NCBI GenBank assembly: GCA_947500755.1
Contig: CANMTO010000023.1
Location: forward strand, 1-38,619
Source: Flavobacteriales bacterium
GTDB lineage: Bacteria > Bacteroidota > Bacteroidia > Flavobacteriales_D > Crocinitomicaceae
DNA length: 38,619 bases
Reading direction: 5' to 3'
Under the pieces are notes generated by a model. It ran no database searches. It was not told the origin of the DNA and was given only the letters and a program-made list of their open reading frames with translations. The translations under genes were made by a program, and so were the position numbers. The first letter of the stretch is position 1, and each line of letters opens with the position of its first letter. Below are positions 17,577-25,569 of the stretch, one piece after another.

Positions 17577-18002
17577 TTAGTTCATCTTCTTGAATACGTA
17601 GCGCAGTCGTTGTTGCGCTTGCGCATCGTAATATTCAATTTCTAAATTCTTATTGGTAAGTACGAAAATCCGATTTTTTATCGTGTCTAGGGTTTGCACC
17701 CAATTCAATTCAGCCTCATTGAGTTTTAATAGATAGCTGCCTTGAAGTGCCAGGGTATCCGCTACGGAACCTTGAAACGTTTGAAACGCCGAAGCAAGTT
17801 CGCCTTGAACGGATTGATCTGAAATCATGAGGACACCTGTTGGATTATAGTCAAAAAAAGAAAACCCATCCGCATCTTGCAACTTCACCATATCAACAGC
17901 CCAGCTACCTTGCAAATACCGATTTAATCGACGTTCCTTGTTGCAAGAAAAAAACAGGAAGGCACTGAAACAAAGGACTGCGATTCTCATGTGAACGAAC
18001 AT
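17577..18002 (-). CDS. Small lipoprotein of unknown function
   Basis: A 141-residue exported lipoprotein: hydrophobic signal ending in LFFSC, with the modified cysteine C20. An internal ATG at 17990 would give a tighter signal (MRIAVLCFSAFLFFSC), but the ATG at 18002 overlaps the previous stop as TAATG, favouring re-initiation there. The mature part has a lipocalin-like feel (GSWAVDMVKLQDADG, several beta strands, LRYVFKKMN end), which is an inference only. Last gene of the five-gene envelope operon; its stop abuts the end of the convergent DUF59 gene. Confidence 0.75.
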   Translation of the reverse strand: MFVHMRIAVLCFSAFLFFSCNKERRLNRYLQGSWAVDMVKLQDADGFSFFDYNPTGVLMISDQSVQGELASAFQTFQGSVADTLALQGSYLLKLNEAELNWVQTLDTIKNRIFVLTNKNLEIEYYDAQAQQRLRYVFKKMN

Positions 18003-19180
18003 TATTCAGGAGTAACCAAAGATTCCAGGTTGGGTTTAGAAAGCTTGATGGTTCCAATGCGGTTATAGCTGCCCATAACCCTAACTTGCGTTAAAATTAG
18101 CAATTCACCATAAGGCGTTTGGATCATATCGCTAGCTTTGATTGGAATATTTTTACTGATGTAGGTACCCGCTATTTTTTTACCGGTTTCATCATAAAGC
18201 TTTAAGGACAATTGATTGCTGCGAGTTGACGCGAGGAAGGCGCGATATTTAGTCCCTTTAATGGTTAGCTCTTTTATCAACACAGGCATTTCATGGTTTA
18301 ATTCGGCATCTCCCTGCGCCTCGAGTGAAGTAGCCATCACAACCGCGTCTGGATTCAAGGTAAGTTTAGGATTAAAAAACACGTAATCCCCAGAAACCCT
18401 AGAAATTCCATATTCATTGGACCCTAGTGGTTCAAGTTGGTTTATACCACCATCCAAGGCAGCGCCATTGTACACCCCAGTAAACTGAAGGCTATTGTCT
18501 AAAAACACCGTAGAAAAGGAGTAATTATAAAACCCATTCACTACAAACCGATCTTTTTCTGGCGTAGACTTAATAAAAAACGGCCATTGCTTCCCGGTAT
18601 GCATCACATGTTTGAGGAGTTGTTCATCTACGTTCATCCCGATTCCTAAGGCTCCAACTCGAATTACGGTATCCAAGGCGGTACTTACTTCATGTATCCC
18701 CATCATTTGGGAAGACAAGGGACAACTCATCAGATACAGGTTATTCCCATTGTAATAGGCATGTACGGGATAACTCACCTCTTCCAGGGTGGATACAGGA
18801 ACTACGGTTTGATTTGTTTCATCAATGCGCAGTATGCGTGTATTCAATTCTATGGGATCCATACACACCAGGTACAATTGGCCATTGATATTTACCAAGG
18901 ACGGTACGGCATTCACATAGGAATCAGGCAGTTCCAAATTCCATGAAAATACGCCATCTTTATCAATCTTCATCAACTGAATTCTCCACCCGTCAAATGC
19001 GCTCAATACAATGTAGCCATAGTCTTGGGACGACTTGATGATTGAAAGCGGCGTAAACGAACGGTTTCCATTTTGATCGTCATAGATTTTCACAAAAGGC
19101 AAGGAGGTCATGTCTTTTTTCTCGCAGGCAAGCAACAGAAAAAACAAACCCAAGGAACAAACGAAAGCAATACGTTTCAT
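18002..19180 (-). CDS. Lipoprotein, beta-propeller-like, unknown function
   Basis: A 392-residue lipoprotein with signal MKRIAFVCSLGLFFLLLAC and lipidated C19. The mature part is beta-rich with repeated strand-turn units (YGYIVLSAFDGWRIQLMKID, GQLYLVCMDPIELNTRILRID, YGELLILTQVRVMG), resembling propeller-type lipoproteins of this phylum. No catalytic motif is seen. It lies one base after the barrel gene and overlaps the next lipoprotein gene by one base. Context makes it a surface or periplasmic-face component of the DUF1800/DUF1501 operon. Confidence 0.8.
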   Translation of the reverse strand: MKRIAFVCSLGLFFLLLACEKKDMTSLPFVKIYDDQNGNRSFTPLSIIKSSQDYGYIVLSAFDGWRIQLMKIDKDGVFSWNLELPDSYVNAVPSLVNINGQLYLVCMDPIELNTRILRIDETNQTVVPVSTLEEVSYPVHAYYNGNNLYLMSCPLSSQMMGIHEVSTALDTVIRVGALGIGMNVDEQLLKHVMHTGKQWPFFIKSTPEKDRFVVNGFYNYSFSTVFLDNSLQFTGVYNGAALDGGINQLEPLGSNEYGISRVSGDYVFFNPKLTLNPDAVVMATSLEAQGDAELNHEMPVLIKELTIKGTKYRAFLASTRSNQLSLKLYDETGKKIAGTYISKNIPIKASDMIQTPYGELLILTQVRVMGSYNRIGTIKLSKPNLESLVTPE

Positions 19181-19181
19181 A

Positions 19182-20009
19182 CTACCATTTTTTATGGATT
19201 GGAACCATGAGCGTTAGCATGATGTCCATGGTTAACAAATTGAATTTATCCTGTACATCGAGGTATTCAGAAGCCATTCCAGTGTAATCAGAATAGCGTT
19301 CAAACGGATCTATGGTGGTTCTTAGGCCATAGCGTATATTACCGGAAAGTGAAATCGCAAACTGTTCTCGGTAATAAGAAATCCCAGCTCCTCCAACCGC
19401 ATATACATTAAATCGATTCAAATGTGCTGTCATTTCAGATACATTGGATGAAACGGCTGTTTTACGATCCACGGAGCGATCTATTTGGTTATCTGTATAA
19501 ATCTGCTTGCTTGCAAAATAGGCAATGTCTGCAGACAAACCTGCTTGAATAAAAGGAGACCATCTTCGTGCGGAAAAATCCATGCGGGCTAGGATTGGAA
19601 TTCGGATGTTGTTGATTTTTTGACGGTGCAAAAATTCCTTATAAACCTCCCCTCCGGTAATGGTATCTGACCAATGGTAATTATTCATGTAATTGTACCG
19701 TTGGGTTTGAAAACACGGCTGACTTACAACGGAAAACAATTTGGTAAACGCAAAGGAAAAATGTAATCCATAAATACCTCCACCGTGTTGGAAGAGGTTG
19801 CCATATTTCTTGTCAAAATTCTCATTTGCCGACTGAGGCGTGGTTTCCATGAGGCTAAATCGTTCCTGAATGATGGGTTGTGTAAAACCAGAGCCCATTG
19901 TTACGCCGAAGAAATATCTATCCTTACGGTATTGATGCCTTCTGCTTTGCGCATTTACTTGAACCGAAAGAGCAAGCATTATTACACCAACAATCCATCC
20001 CTTCATCAT
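19182..20009 (-). CDS. Outer-membrane beta-barrel protein (OMP_b-brl/PorT-like family)
   Basis: A 275-residue barrel with signal peptide MMKGWIVGVIMLALSVQVNA then Q. Amphipathic strands recur (RYFFGVTMGSGFTQPI, IYGLHFSFAFTKLFSV, NNIRIPILARMDF, WSPFIQAGLSADI, NVYAVGGAGISYYREQFAI, FNLLTMDIMLTLMVPI), the last being the likely closing strand. The profile is that of the small porin-like barrels collected under OMP_b-brl/PorT. The start overlaps the DUF1501 stop (ATGA). In the operon it could anchor the lipoproteins or the DUF1501 product. Confidence 0.82.
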   Translation of the reverse strand: MMKGWIVGVIMLALSVQVNAQSRRHQYRKDRYFFGVTMGSGFTQPIIQERFSLMETTPQSANENFDKKYGNLFQHGGGIYGLHFSFAFTKLFSVVSQPCFQTQRYNYMNNYHWSDTITGGEVYKEFLHRQKINNIRIPILARMDFSARRWSPFIQAGLSADIAYFASKQIYTDNQIDRSVDRKTAVSSNVSEMTAHLNRFNVYAVGGAGISYYREQFAISLSGNIRYGLRTTIDPFERYSDYTGMASEYLDVQDKFNLLTMDIMLTLMVPIHKKW

Positions 20010-21652
20010 GACTTAGATAAAATTACTTTTCGAGTTAATACGGCATCATTGGCGTACATGCGCACCAAATAGGTTCCGCTGATTACTTGACCAAAATTAA
20101 ACATCACACTGTGGGATCCTGGTGTATTTGGTGCATCTTCGATGGCTCCCAGGGATCGACCCGTTAAATCAAATAACTCAATCTTAAGGTTGACTTCTTG
20201 TTTTAGGGTATAATCGATGAACAGCTCTTGATTCGTTGGATTCGGATAACAATTCAAGGATAGGTTTTGCTGAAACAGTTCTGAAGTACTTAATGATTTA
20301 CAACGCACATAGTCTATACGCGAATCTACAAATTGCTCAAAATGAACATCTTGAAGGGCTTGGTCTGGTGCATTAAACCAATCTTTAACCACGGAGGTAA
20401 ACACCTGTCTGTAATCAAATTCCATTGGAATATTTCCATATTGCAAATTGGCTAAATCCGGATTCACTCCATAAACTCCAGGATTAATGCAGGTCCCAAA
20501 AACCATCATTGGTGCTGCATTACCGTGGTCAGTTCCATAACTTGCATTCGACACGACGCGTCGACCAAATTCAGAAAAGGTCATGGAAAGTACCCGATCG
20601 GCGAGGCCCATGTTCTGCAAATCATCATAGAATGCTTTCATTGCTGATGAAATGTGGTACAACAAGGCAGCGTGCGAGCCCATGGTTGGGTTATTATTCA
20701 CCACCTGATTGGCGTGAGAATCGAAACCTCCGATGCGGCAAATAAATATTTTGGTTCCAATTCCGCCGCTCAGTAACCTAGAAATCACTTTCAATTGGGG
20801 TGCAAGTGGATTGTGTTTGGACGAAGCTGGAGCGATGTAAGGATACAAATCTGGATAAACGACGTTGGAGTTAGTGCCCGCTTGATACACATCTTTCAGG
20901 CGTTCCGCGTAGCTGTTCGCTTGTTTTTCGATTTGCATGATGTACTCGATCTCATCTCCTGCATGGGTATCGGGTAGGGTGATTGGCGGATCAATTCCAA
21001 CACTGTTAATTAAGTTGTAAAAGGCCACGGGATCTTGAATACTCAATCCAGCTGGAATTCCTTGATCTCTGTGAAACGCCAAAGAAACGGAGGTTCCCAT
21101 CTCAATGGCTAAGGGATCTGGAATTTGGGGACTTGGATAATTATCTGGGTAGCCTGGATAGGTATGATCCAAATAGCGCCCCATCCACCCGGAATTATAG
21201 TAATCGTTGTAACCGCCTCCCATCATCCACACATCACGGCTTCGAAAATGAGAACCGTTCATGTTTTCGTAAGACACGTTTTGAATCACTGCAAAATTCC
21301 CTTGATCGTACATCGCCTTTGCGGCAGTCATGTCTGGGTGCAAGCCAACTTGTCGGTTATCCGGCAAGGTAGTATCTAGGGTGATAAACTTACGAAGTCC
21401 GTTCTCTGGAATCGCAATGTTCGCACGGTGGTTGTAGTATTGTCCATACTGATTAATTGGAATCACCGTATTTAATCCGTCGTTACCGCCATGCATCTCT
21501 ATGAGCACTAACACCTTATCATTTAAGCTGTTTTTTGCAATCTTATGGAGTAAACTATCTCCTTCGAAGGCGTATAATGGCACCCCATTAAAATTCATCA
21601 ACATTCCCGAACTTACCAAGGAAGACAGCTTCATAAAATCTCTTCTTTTCAT
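20006..21652 (-). CDS. DUF1501 protein with Tat-like signal and T9SS C-terminal sorting domain
   Basis: A 548-residue exported protein. The N terminus MKRRDFMKLSS followed by a hydrophobic stretch fits a twin-arginine signal. The DUF1501 core (alkaline phosphatase/sulfatase-like fold by family knowledge) shows EMHGGNDGLNTVIP (about residues 52-65), SGWMGRYLDHTYPG and FSEFGRRVVSNASYGTDHGNA. The last 85 residues (about 464-548) form a type A T9SS sorting domain: CYPNPTNQELFIDYTL, IELFDLTGRSL, ISGTYLVRMYANDAVLTRKVILSKS in pieces. It should therefore be carried across the outer membrane by the T9SS. It follows DUF1800 by 10 bp and overlaps the barrel gene. Confidence 0.9.
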   Translation of the reverse strand: MKRRDFMKLSSLVSSGMLMNFNGVPLYAFEGDSLLHKIAKNSLNDKVLVLIEMHGGNDGLNTVIPINQYGQYYNHRANIAIPENGLRKFITLDTTLPDNRQVGLHPDMTAAKAMYDQGNFAVIQNVSYENMNGSHFRSRDVWMMGGGYNDYYNSGWMGRYLDHTYPGYPDNYPSPQIPDPLAIEMGTSVSLAFHRDQGIPAGLSIQDPVAFYNLINSVGIDPPITLPDTHAGDEIEYIMQIEKQANSYAERLKDVYQAGTNSNVVYPDLYPYIAPASSKHNPLAPQLKVISRLLSGGIGTKIFICRIGGFDSHANQVVNNNPTMGSHAALLYHISSAMKAFYDDLQNMGLADRVLSMTFSEFGRRVVSNASYGTDHGNAAPMMVFGTCINPGVYGVNPDLANLQYGNIPMEFDYRQVFTSVVKDWFNAPDQALQDVHFEQFVDSRIDYVRCKSLSTSELFQQNLSLNCYPNPTNQELFIDYTLKQEVNLKIELFDLTGRSLGAIEDAPNTPGSHSVMFNFGQVISGTYLVRMYANDAVLTRKVILSKS

Positions 21653-21662
21653 CTGCGTCGGT

Positions 21663-23306
21663 TTAAAATAATTGATATTCTGGCGATTGCATGATGGACT
21701 TCACCAACAACTCTAATTGTGCCTTAACCAGGGTGTTATTGGACGTCGACTGATAGGTATTCCATTCGTTGGTCCAATCAATGGCTCCGCTGTTCAATAA
21801 AATGTCATCTTTAAAATAATCAAAACGGGCTTGATCGATGGTGATTGGAATCAGCCATTCAACCAGGTCTTGAACTAACAGTGCGGGATCAGATGCTTGC
21901 GCGGCCTTGGCCTCTACAAACGGCAATACGTCCAACTTAAGCAGGGAAGTTCCTCCGCTTGAAAATCCATTGATCAATAACTCTGCAAACTTGTATCGAT
22001 TCGCCAAATAATTGGCGGAAATCCAATAGCGGTGGAATGAAGGCACTTGAAAATAGGGATCATACCCAGCCACGTCTACCGGTTCAAATAATTCCAATCC
22101 CTGCAAACTCAGTTGCTGCAATAGTTGCCCGTACATGGCATAGTGTTGCGTGAGGTTTGTTGAAGGGTTTGGACCATTAAGCTCAAAAAACCGGAGTGTC
22201 CCAAAGATTAAATCTACGGGAGATTTAATAATGGCCCCCACGCTATTGTCGTTGGTAGGAGGAGAATCAAGGTCGTAAAAATGTTCACTTTGAAGTAATA
22301 CTTCCAACACACTCATCAGATCGTAATTATTGGCCATCAACGTGGTAGCGAGTGGCTCAATGATATCGGTTTCAATGGTTGGTGTAATTTCAAAATAGAC
22401 AAATTGGCGATACAGTCTTCGCACGATATGCTTCGCGTTGTGTGATGAAGAGAACACCATATCAATAGCATCGCTCAATTCTGTTTGAACTGAAACGGTA
22501 CTGCATGTCCAATTCGCCACGTTGGGCGTCTGTATGGTTTGGCTGTTAAAAGCAGGAGAAAACTGCTTTACTGTGACATCGTGCTGTGTTGCATTGCTGT
22601 TGTTATCAGCCTTGACTTTTCCGCTCGGAATCCCTGTAATGGGATCTACGGTCTGAAACGTTGAATCGATGCCCCAACCCGTTAAAACTTTGGTGAGGGC
22701 TTTTACATCCTGCTCGGTAAAATTGGTATAATCTCCCAGCGCAACTTCAGCGCCTTTACCTACCGTAAAAAGTTCAAGCAATTCACGTCCGAAATTCTCC
22801 TGAGGAACACTTTTGATGTTTAGGTTTCCATCTAAATGAATCAGCATGGCATTATCGATACAAATCGCCTTCACCAAGTCTTTGTAATTGCCCAAGGAAT
22901 AATGTCTTAATAGCCGCAAATAATCAATGGCAAATTGAGGAGACCAGGAAATACGGGTCAGGATCACCGGAATGTGCGTATGGTAAAACCAGAGCATTCG
23001 TTCGGTGAGGTTTGGTCCTGAATTCTTTATATTACTCAGCCACCAGCTTCTGGTTAAATCAGACCAGATGTCATTAATTTGTGCAGGGTCTGGTACATTC
23101 GGATAAATCCAATCGGTACCGGTATTGGGATCAATAGGGAAGGCTGGCGATGGGTCATTTTGCAAGAGTGCATTAAACGCAGCCTGACCGGTGTAGGACG
23201 AAAAAGTGGTAATATCTTGAAGGGTGGGTCCCATGGTTGCGCGACGCAAGAGGTGTGCAGCACGCTGTTTACCTAGTAGTCCTGTAATGGGGGATAGAGA
23301 GGCCAT
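21663..23306 (-). CDS. DUF1800-family protein
   Basis: A 547-residue protein of the family that habitually travels with DUF1501. Hallmarks are QRAAHLLRRATMGPT near the N terminus, ERMLWFYHTHIPV at about residue 97 and PQENFGRELLELFTVGKG at about 164. No signal peptide is visible from the ATG at 23306 (MASLSPITGLLGKQ). A TTG at 23378 would add an odd cysteine- and phenylalanine-rich leader touching the upstream gene's stop, and I reject it. Enzymatic function is unknown for the family. First gene of the five-gene envelope operon, 72 bp after the M20 amidohydrolase stop. Confidence 0.9.
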   Translation of the reverse strand: MASLSPITGLLGKQRAAHLLRRATMGPTLQDITTFSSYTGQAAFNALLQNDPSPAFPIDPNTGTDWIYPNVPDPAQINDIWSDLTRSWWLSNIKNSGPNLTERMLWFYHTHIPVILTRISWSPQFAIDYLRLLRHYSLGNYKDLVKAICIDNAMLIHLDGNLNIKSVPQENFGRELLELFTVGKGAEVALGDYTNFTEQDVKALTKVLTGWGIDSTFQTVDPITGIPSGKVKADNNSNATQHDVTVKQFSPAFNSQTIQTPNVANWTCSTVSVQTELSDAIDMVFSSSHNAKHIVRRLYRQFVYFEITPTIETDIIEPLATTLMANNYDLMSVLEVLLQSEHFYDLDSPPTNDNSVGAIIKSPVDLIFGTLRFFELNGPNPSTNLTQHYAMYGQLLQQLSLQGLELFEPVDVAGYDPYFQVPSFHRYWISANYLANRYKFAELLINGFSSGGTSLLKLDVLPFVEAKAAQASDPALLVQDLVEWLIPITIDQARFDYFKDDILLNSGAIDWTNEWNTYQSTSNNTLVKAQLELLVKSIMQSPEYQLF

Positions 23307-23378
23307 AGCATCAATTTGTTTAACAAGGTAAGGATAAAAAACATACGGCCGAAAAAAGACACAAGGCTTAACACACAA

Positions 23379-24554
23379 TTAACTGTGAAAGACAATGGCT
23401 AGCATGGCTTCTACCCCAACATTTAAGGCTTCTGGATGGATATCAAACTTTGGATGGTGCACGCCGTAATTAATCGCTTTTGCAGGGTCCCCTACTCCCA
23501 ATCTAAAAAAGCTTACCGGCACTTTATGGCTGTAAAAGGCAAAATCTTCCGCTGTCATGCGCAAGGGTAATGCTTGAATCTGCTCGGAACCAAACTGACC
23601 AACCAAGGCCTCTTGAACCAAGGCTGTTACATGAGGGTCATTTTTTAAGAAGGGGTAACCTGATACCCGATTAAAGTGCACCTTGCCGCCATAGCGCGAT
23701 GCCACCTCTTGGGTAAAGGCTGTAAAGCGATCAAAAAACTCCATTCTCCAGGCTTCATCCATGGTTCTCAGGGTTCCTTTCAGCGCACATTCCGAAGGAA
23801 TAACATTGGTAGAACCCAAGCCTTCTATCCGACCAAAACTCAGTACAGTAGGGACGCCTTCCGGGTGAAATTCATCGATTATTTTCTGTGCATGTAGAAT
23901 TACTTCTGCAGCCATTGATAGCGGGTTAACGCAATTTTCTGGTAAGGCACCGTGTCCTCCTACCCCTTCAAATACCAAGTGAATTTCATCACTTGAGGCC
24001 ATGTAAAGTCCTGACCTCAGGCCCAATTTTTTGACGTGCATTTCTGGATAAACATGAAGGGCTACCAAGTATTCCAATTCAGGGTTACTCAGCACCCCAG
24101 CATCAATCATGTAATTGGCTCCACCCGGCGACATTTCTTCCCCTGGTTGAAAAATCAATTTAACAGAGCACGGGAGTTTTTCCTTGTGCTTTTGGAGAAT
24201 TTCAGCAGCACCGAGCAAGATTGAGGTATGCACATCATGTCCACACGCATGCATTACTCCCGGGACCAAGGATTTGTATTCCACATTATTTTCTTCTTGA
24301 ATCGGCAAGGCATCTAAATCCGCACGCAACCCAATCCAACGCGAATTATTTGGGGCTTCAATGTACCCGACAACTCCGGTACCTCCTACACCTTTCTCAT
24401 GTTTAATCCCGGCTTTTTTTAGGGTATCTGCAACGTATAGCATGGTGTTATGCTCTTGAAAAGACAATTCCGGGTAGCGATGCAAATAGGATCGATGTGC
24501 TAAAATGCGCGATTGAATGCGTTGAACTTCTTTGGAAATTTGTTTAGGAGTCAT
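23379..24554 (-). CDS. M20-family amidohydrolase (hippurate hydrolase / N-acyl-amino-acid hydrolase-like)
   Basis: A metal-dependent amidohydrolase of about 391 aa. Visible motifs are LHRYPELSFQEH (N terminus), HACGHDVHTS (metal ligands H and D), QPGEEMSPGG (general-base glutamate) and LRMTAEDFAFY near the C terminus. Such enzymes cleave N-acyl amino acids or amino-acid conjugates; the exact substrate is open. I chose the ATG at 24554, overlapping the TauE stop by 11 bp; a longer frame to 24602 adds a cysteine-rich stretch inside tauE. No signal peptide, so cytoplasmic. Confidence 0.92.
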   Translation of the reverse strand: MTPKQISKEVQRIQSRILAHRSYLHRYPELSFQEHNTMLYVADTLKKAGIKHEKGVGGTGVVGYIEAPNNSRWIGLRADLDALPIQEENNVEYKSLVPGVMHACGHDVHTSILLGAAEILQKHKEKLPCSVKLIFQPGEEMSPGGANYMIDAGVLSNPELEYLVALHVYPEMHVKKLGLRSGLYMASSDEIHLVFEGVGGHGALPENCVNPLSMAAEVILHAQKIIDEFHPEGVPTVLSFGRIEGLGSTNVIPSECALKGTLRTMDEAWRMEFFDRFTAFTQEVASRYGGKVHFNRVSGYPFLKNDPHVTALVQEALVGQFGSEQIQALPLRMTAEDFAFYSHKVPVSFFRLGVGDPAKAINYGVHHPKFDIHPEALNVGVEAMLAIVFHS

Positions 24555-24939
24555 GTTGGTTAATGCTTTGGAAACCGGAAAGCAAGAGTCTGAAAGAAAC
24601 ATAGGCCATCAGGAGACCAAAAATAATTTTCACCCACGCTTCGGGCATTTTAAGAGAGAGTTTTGAGCCGATGTAACCACCAATCACAAAGGTTGCGGCA
24701 ATTACCAAACCAAATTTCCAGTTTACATTTCCAGTTTTCGCATAATTCATCACTGCCAAAATGACCACGGGCATCGCGAGGACAAATAAGCTGGTACCTT
24801 GTGCTTGATGTTGGGAAAATCCGAGCATATATACTAAGGCAGGAACGATAACTACCCCCCCTCCTACACCGACAAAACCACTCAAGATTCCAGCCAACAT
24901 CCCAATAGTCACGAGAATTATAATTTCTTGTGCAGTCAT
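24544..24939 (-). CDS. Half-size TauE/SafE-family permease
   Basis: A 131-residue inner-membrane protein with about four membrane segments and the TauE signature GMLAGILSGFVGVGGGVVIVP at residues 13-33, given here as the gene's best-known motif in parts (LAGILSGFVG, GGGVVIVP). Full-length members have two such halves (about 250 aa), so this one should dimerise. TauE proteins are linked with sulfite or organosulfonate export, but substrate assignments are loose. It precedes and overlaps the amidohydrolase gene. A TTCG variant of the -7 motif lies four bases before its ATG. Confidence 0.85.
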   Translation of the reverse strand: MTAQEIIILVTIGMLAGILSGFVGVGGGVVIVPALVYMLGFSQHQAQGTSLFVLAMPVVILAVMNYAKTGNVNWKFGLVIAATFVIGGYIGSKLSLKMPEAWVKIIFGLLMAYVSFRLLLSGFQSINQHDS

Positions 24940-24943
24940 AAAA

Positions 24944-24951
24944 CGAAGGTA
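24944..24951 (-). promoter_or_regulatory. Possible -7 element of the tauE-like gene
   Basis: The minus strand reads TACCTTCG, one mismatch from TAnnTTTG, four bases before the ATG at 24939. The spacing equals that of sufS and the vWA gene, which argues it is real despite the mismatch. Confidence 0.35.
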
Positions 24952-25071
24952 GGTTTTTTTTCGGACATAGTGGATTGGGGGGCATCAAACTTCGCACTGA
25001 AGAAGGTATACACTGCAAAAAACCAGCATAGATAATATGAATTACCAGGATGAAAACTCAAATAAAACAAG

Positions 25072-25079
25072 TACTTTTG
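25072..25079 (+). promoter_or_regulatory. -7 promoter element of the J-domain/KTSC gene
   Basis: TACTTTTG matches TAnnTTTG exactly, 28 bp before the ATG at 25108. The surrounding 168-bp intergenic interval (24940-25107) holds otherwise nothing I can support. Confidence 0.5.
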
Positions 25080-25107
25080 CGCCTGAATTATATATGCTCT
25101 CCATTTC

Positions 25108-25557
25108 ATGAAACGTATCAACCAGTATAAAAAGTTATTTCAAATTGAAGATCAAATTGAATTGGGAGAACTCAAAACAAGGTATCGAAGCTTAGTAAAA
25201 CAATGGCATCCCGATAAATTCCAGGATGATGATCCATTAAAAATTGAGGCTGAACAAATGGGACGTCAAATCGTGGACGGATATCATTTTTTGGTGAGTA
25301 TTGCCCCAGAAACTAAAGAAGCGAATCTTGCATCTTACCAACAAACCATCATGGAATGTGGCATAATGGATTTCAAGCACAAAGGACTTTTATTGGAGAT
25401 TACCTTTAGCGATGGTACCACCTACGAATATTTTGGTGTAAATGCCAATGTGTTCAAAAAGTTTGTTAATTCCGACAAGCAAGTTCGTTTTGCCAAACGA
25501 TTCATCTACGAGGTCTATTTGTATCGAAAATCCAAAAAAGGAACTTCAGAAGATTAA
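25108..25557 (+). CDS. J-domain plus KTSC-domain protein
   Basis: A 149-residue cytoplasmic protein with an N-terminal DnaJ-like J domain, whose HPD tripeptide sits at residues 34-36 (KQWHPDKFQDDDP), and a C-terminal KTSC domain (about 92-140: LEITFSDGTTYEYFGV, KKFVNSDKQVRFAKRFI). The J domain should stimulate an Hsp70 ATPase; the KTSC domain is small, found in phage and bacterial proteins and sometimes in lysyl-tRNA synthetases, with unclear role. It is monocistronic, preceded by a -7 element and ending 12 bp from the end of the convergent dnaE. Confidence 0.88.
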   Translation: MKRINQYKKLFQIEDQIELGELKTRYRSLVKQWHPDKFQDDDPLKIEAEQMGRQIVDGYHFLVSIAPETKEANLASYQQTIMECGIMDFKHKGLLLEITFSDGTTYEYFGVNANVFKKFVNSDKQVRFAKRFIYEVYLYRKSKKGTSED

Positions 25558-25569
25558 TCGAAAAAGACA

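Noticed and set aside
23307..23378. N-terminal extension of DUF1800 from a TTG
   Set aside because: Odd leader sequence, begins directly at the upstream stop, and the family N terminus starts at the later ATG.
24936..25121. 61-codon minus-strand frame covering the tauE-KTSC intergenic gap
   Set aside because: It overlaps both neighbouring starts and the KTSC promoter, and has no recognisable feature.
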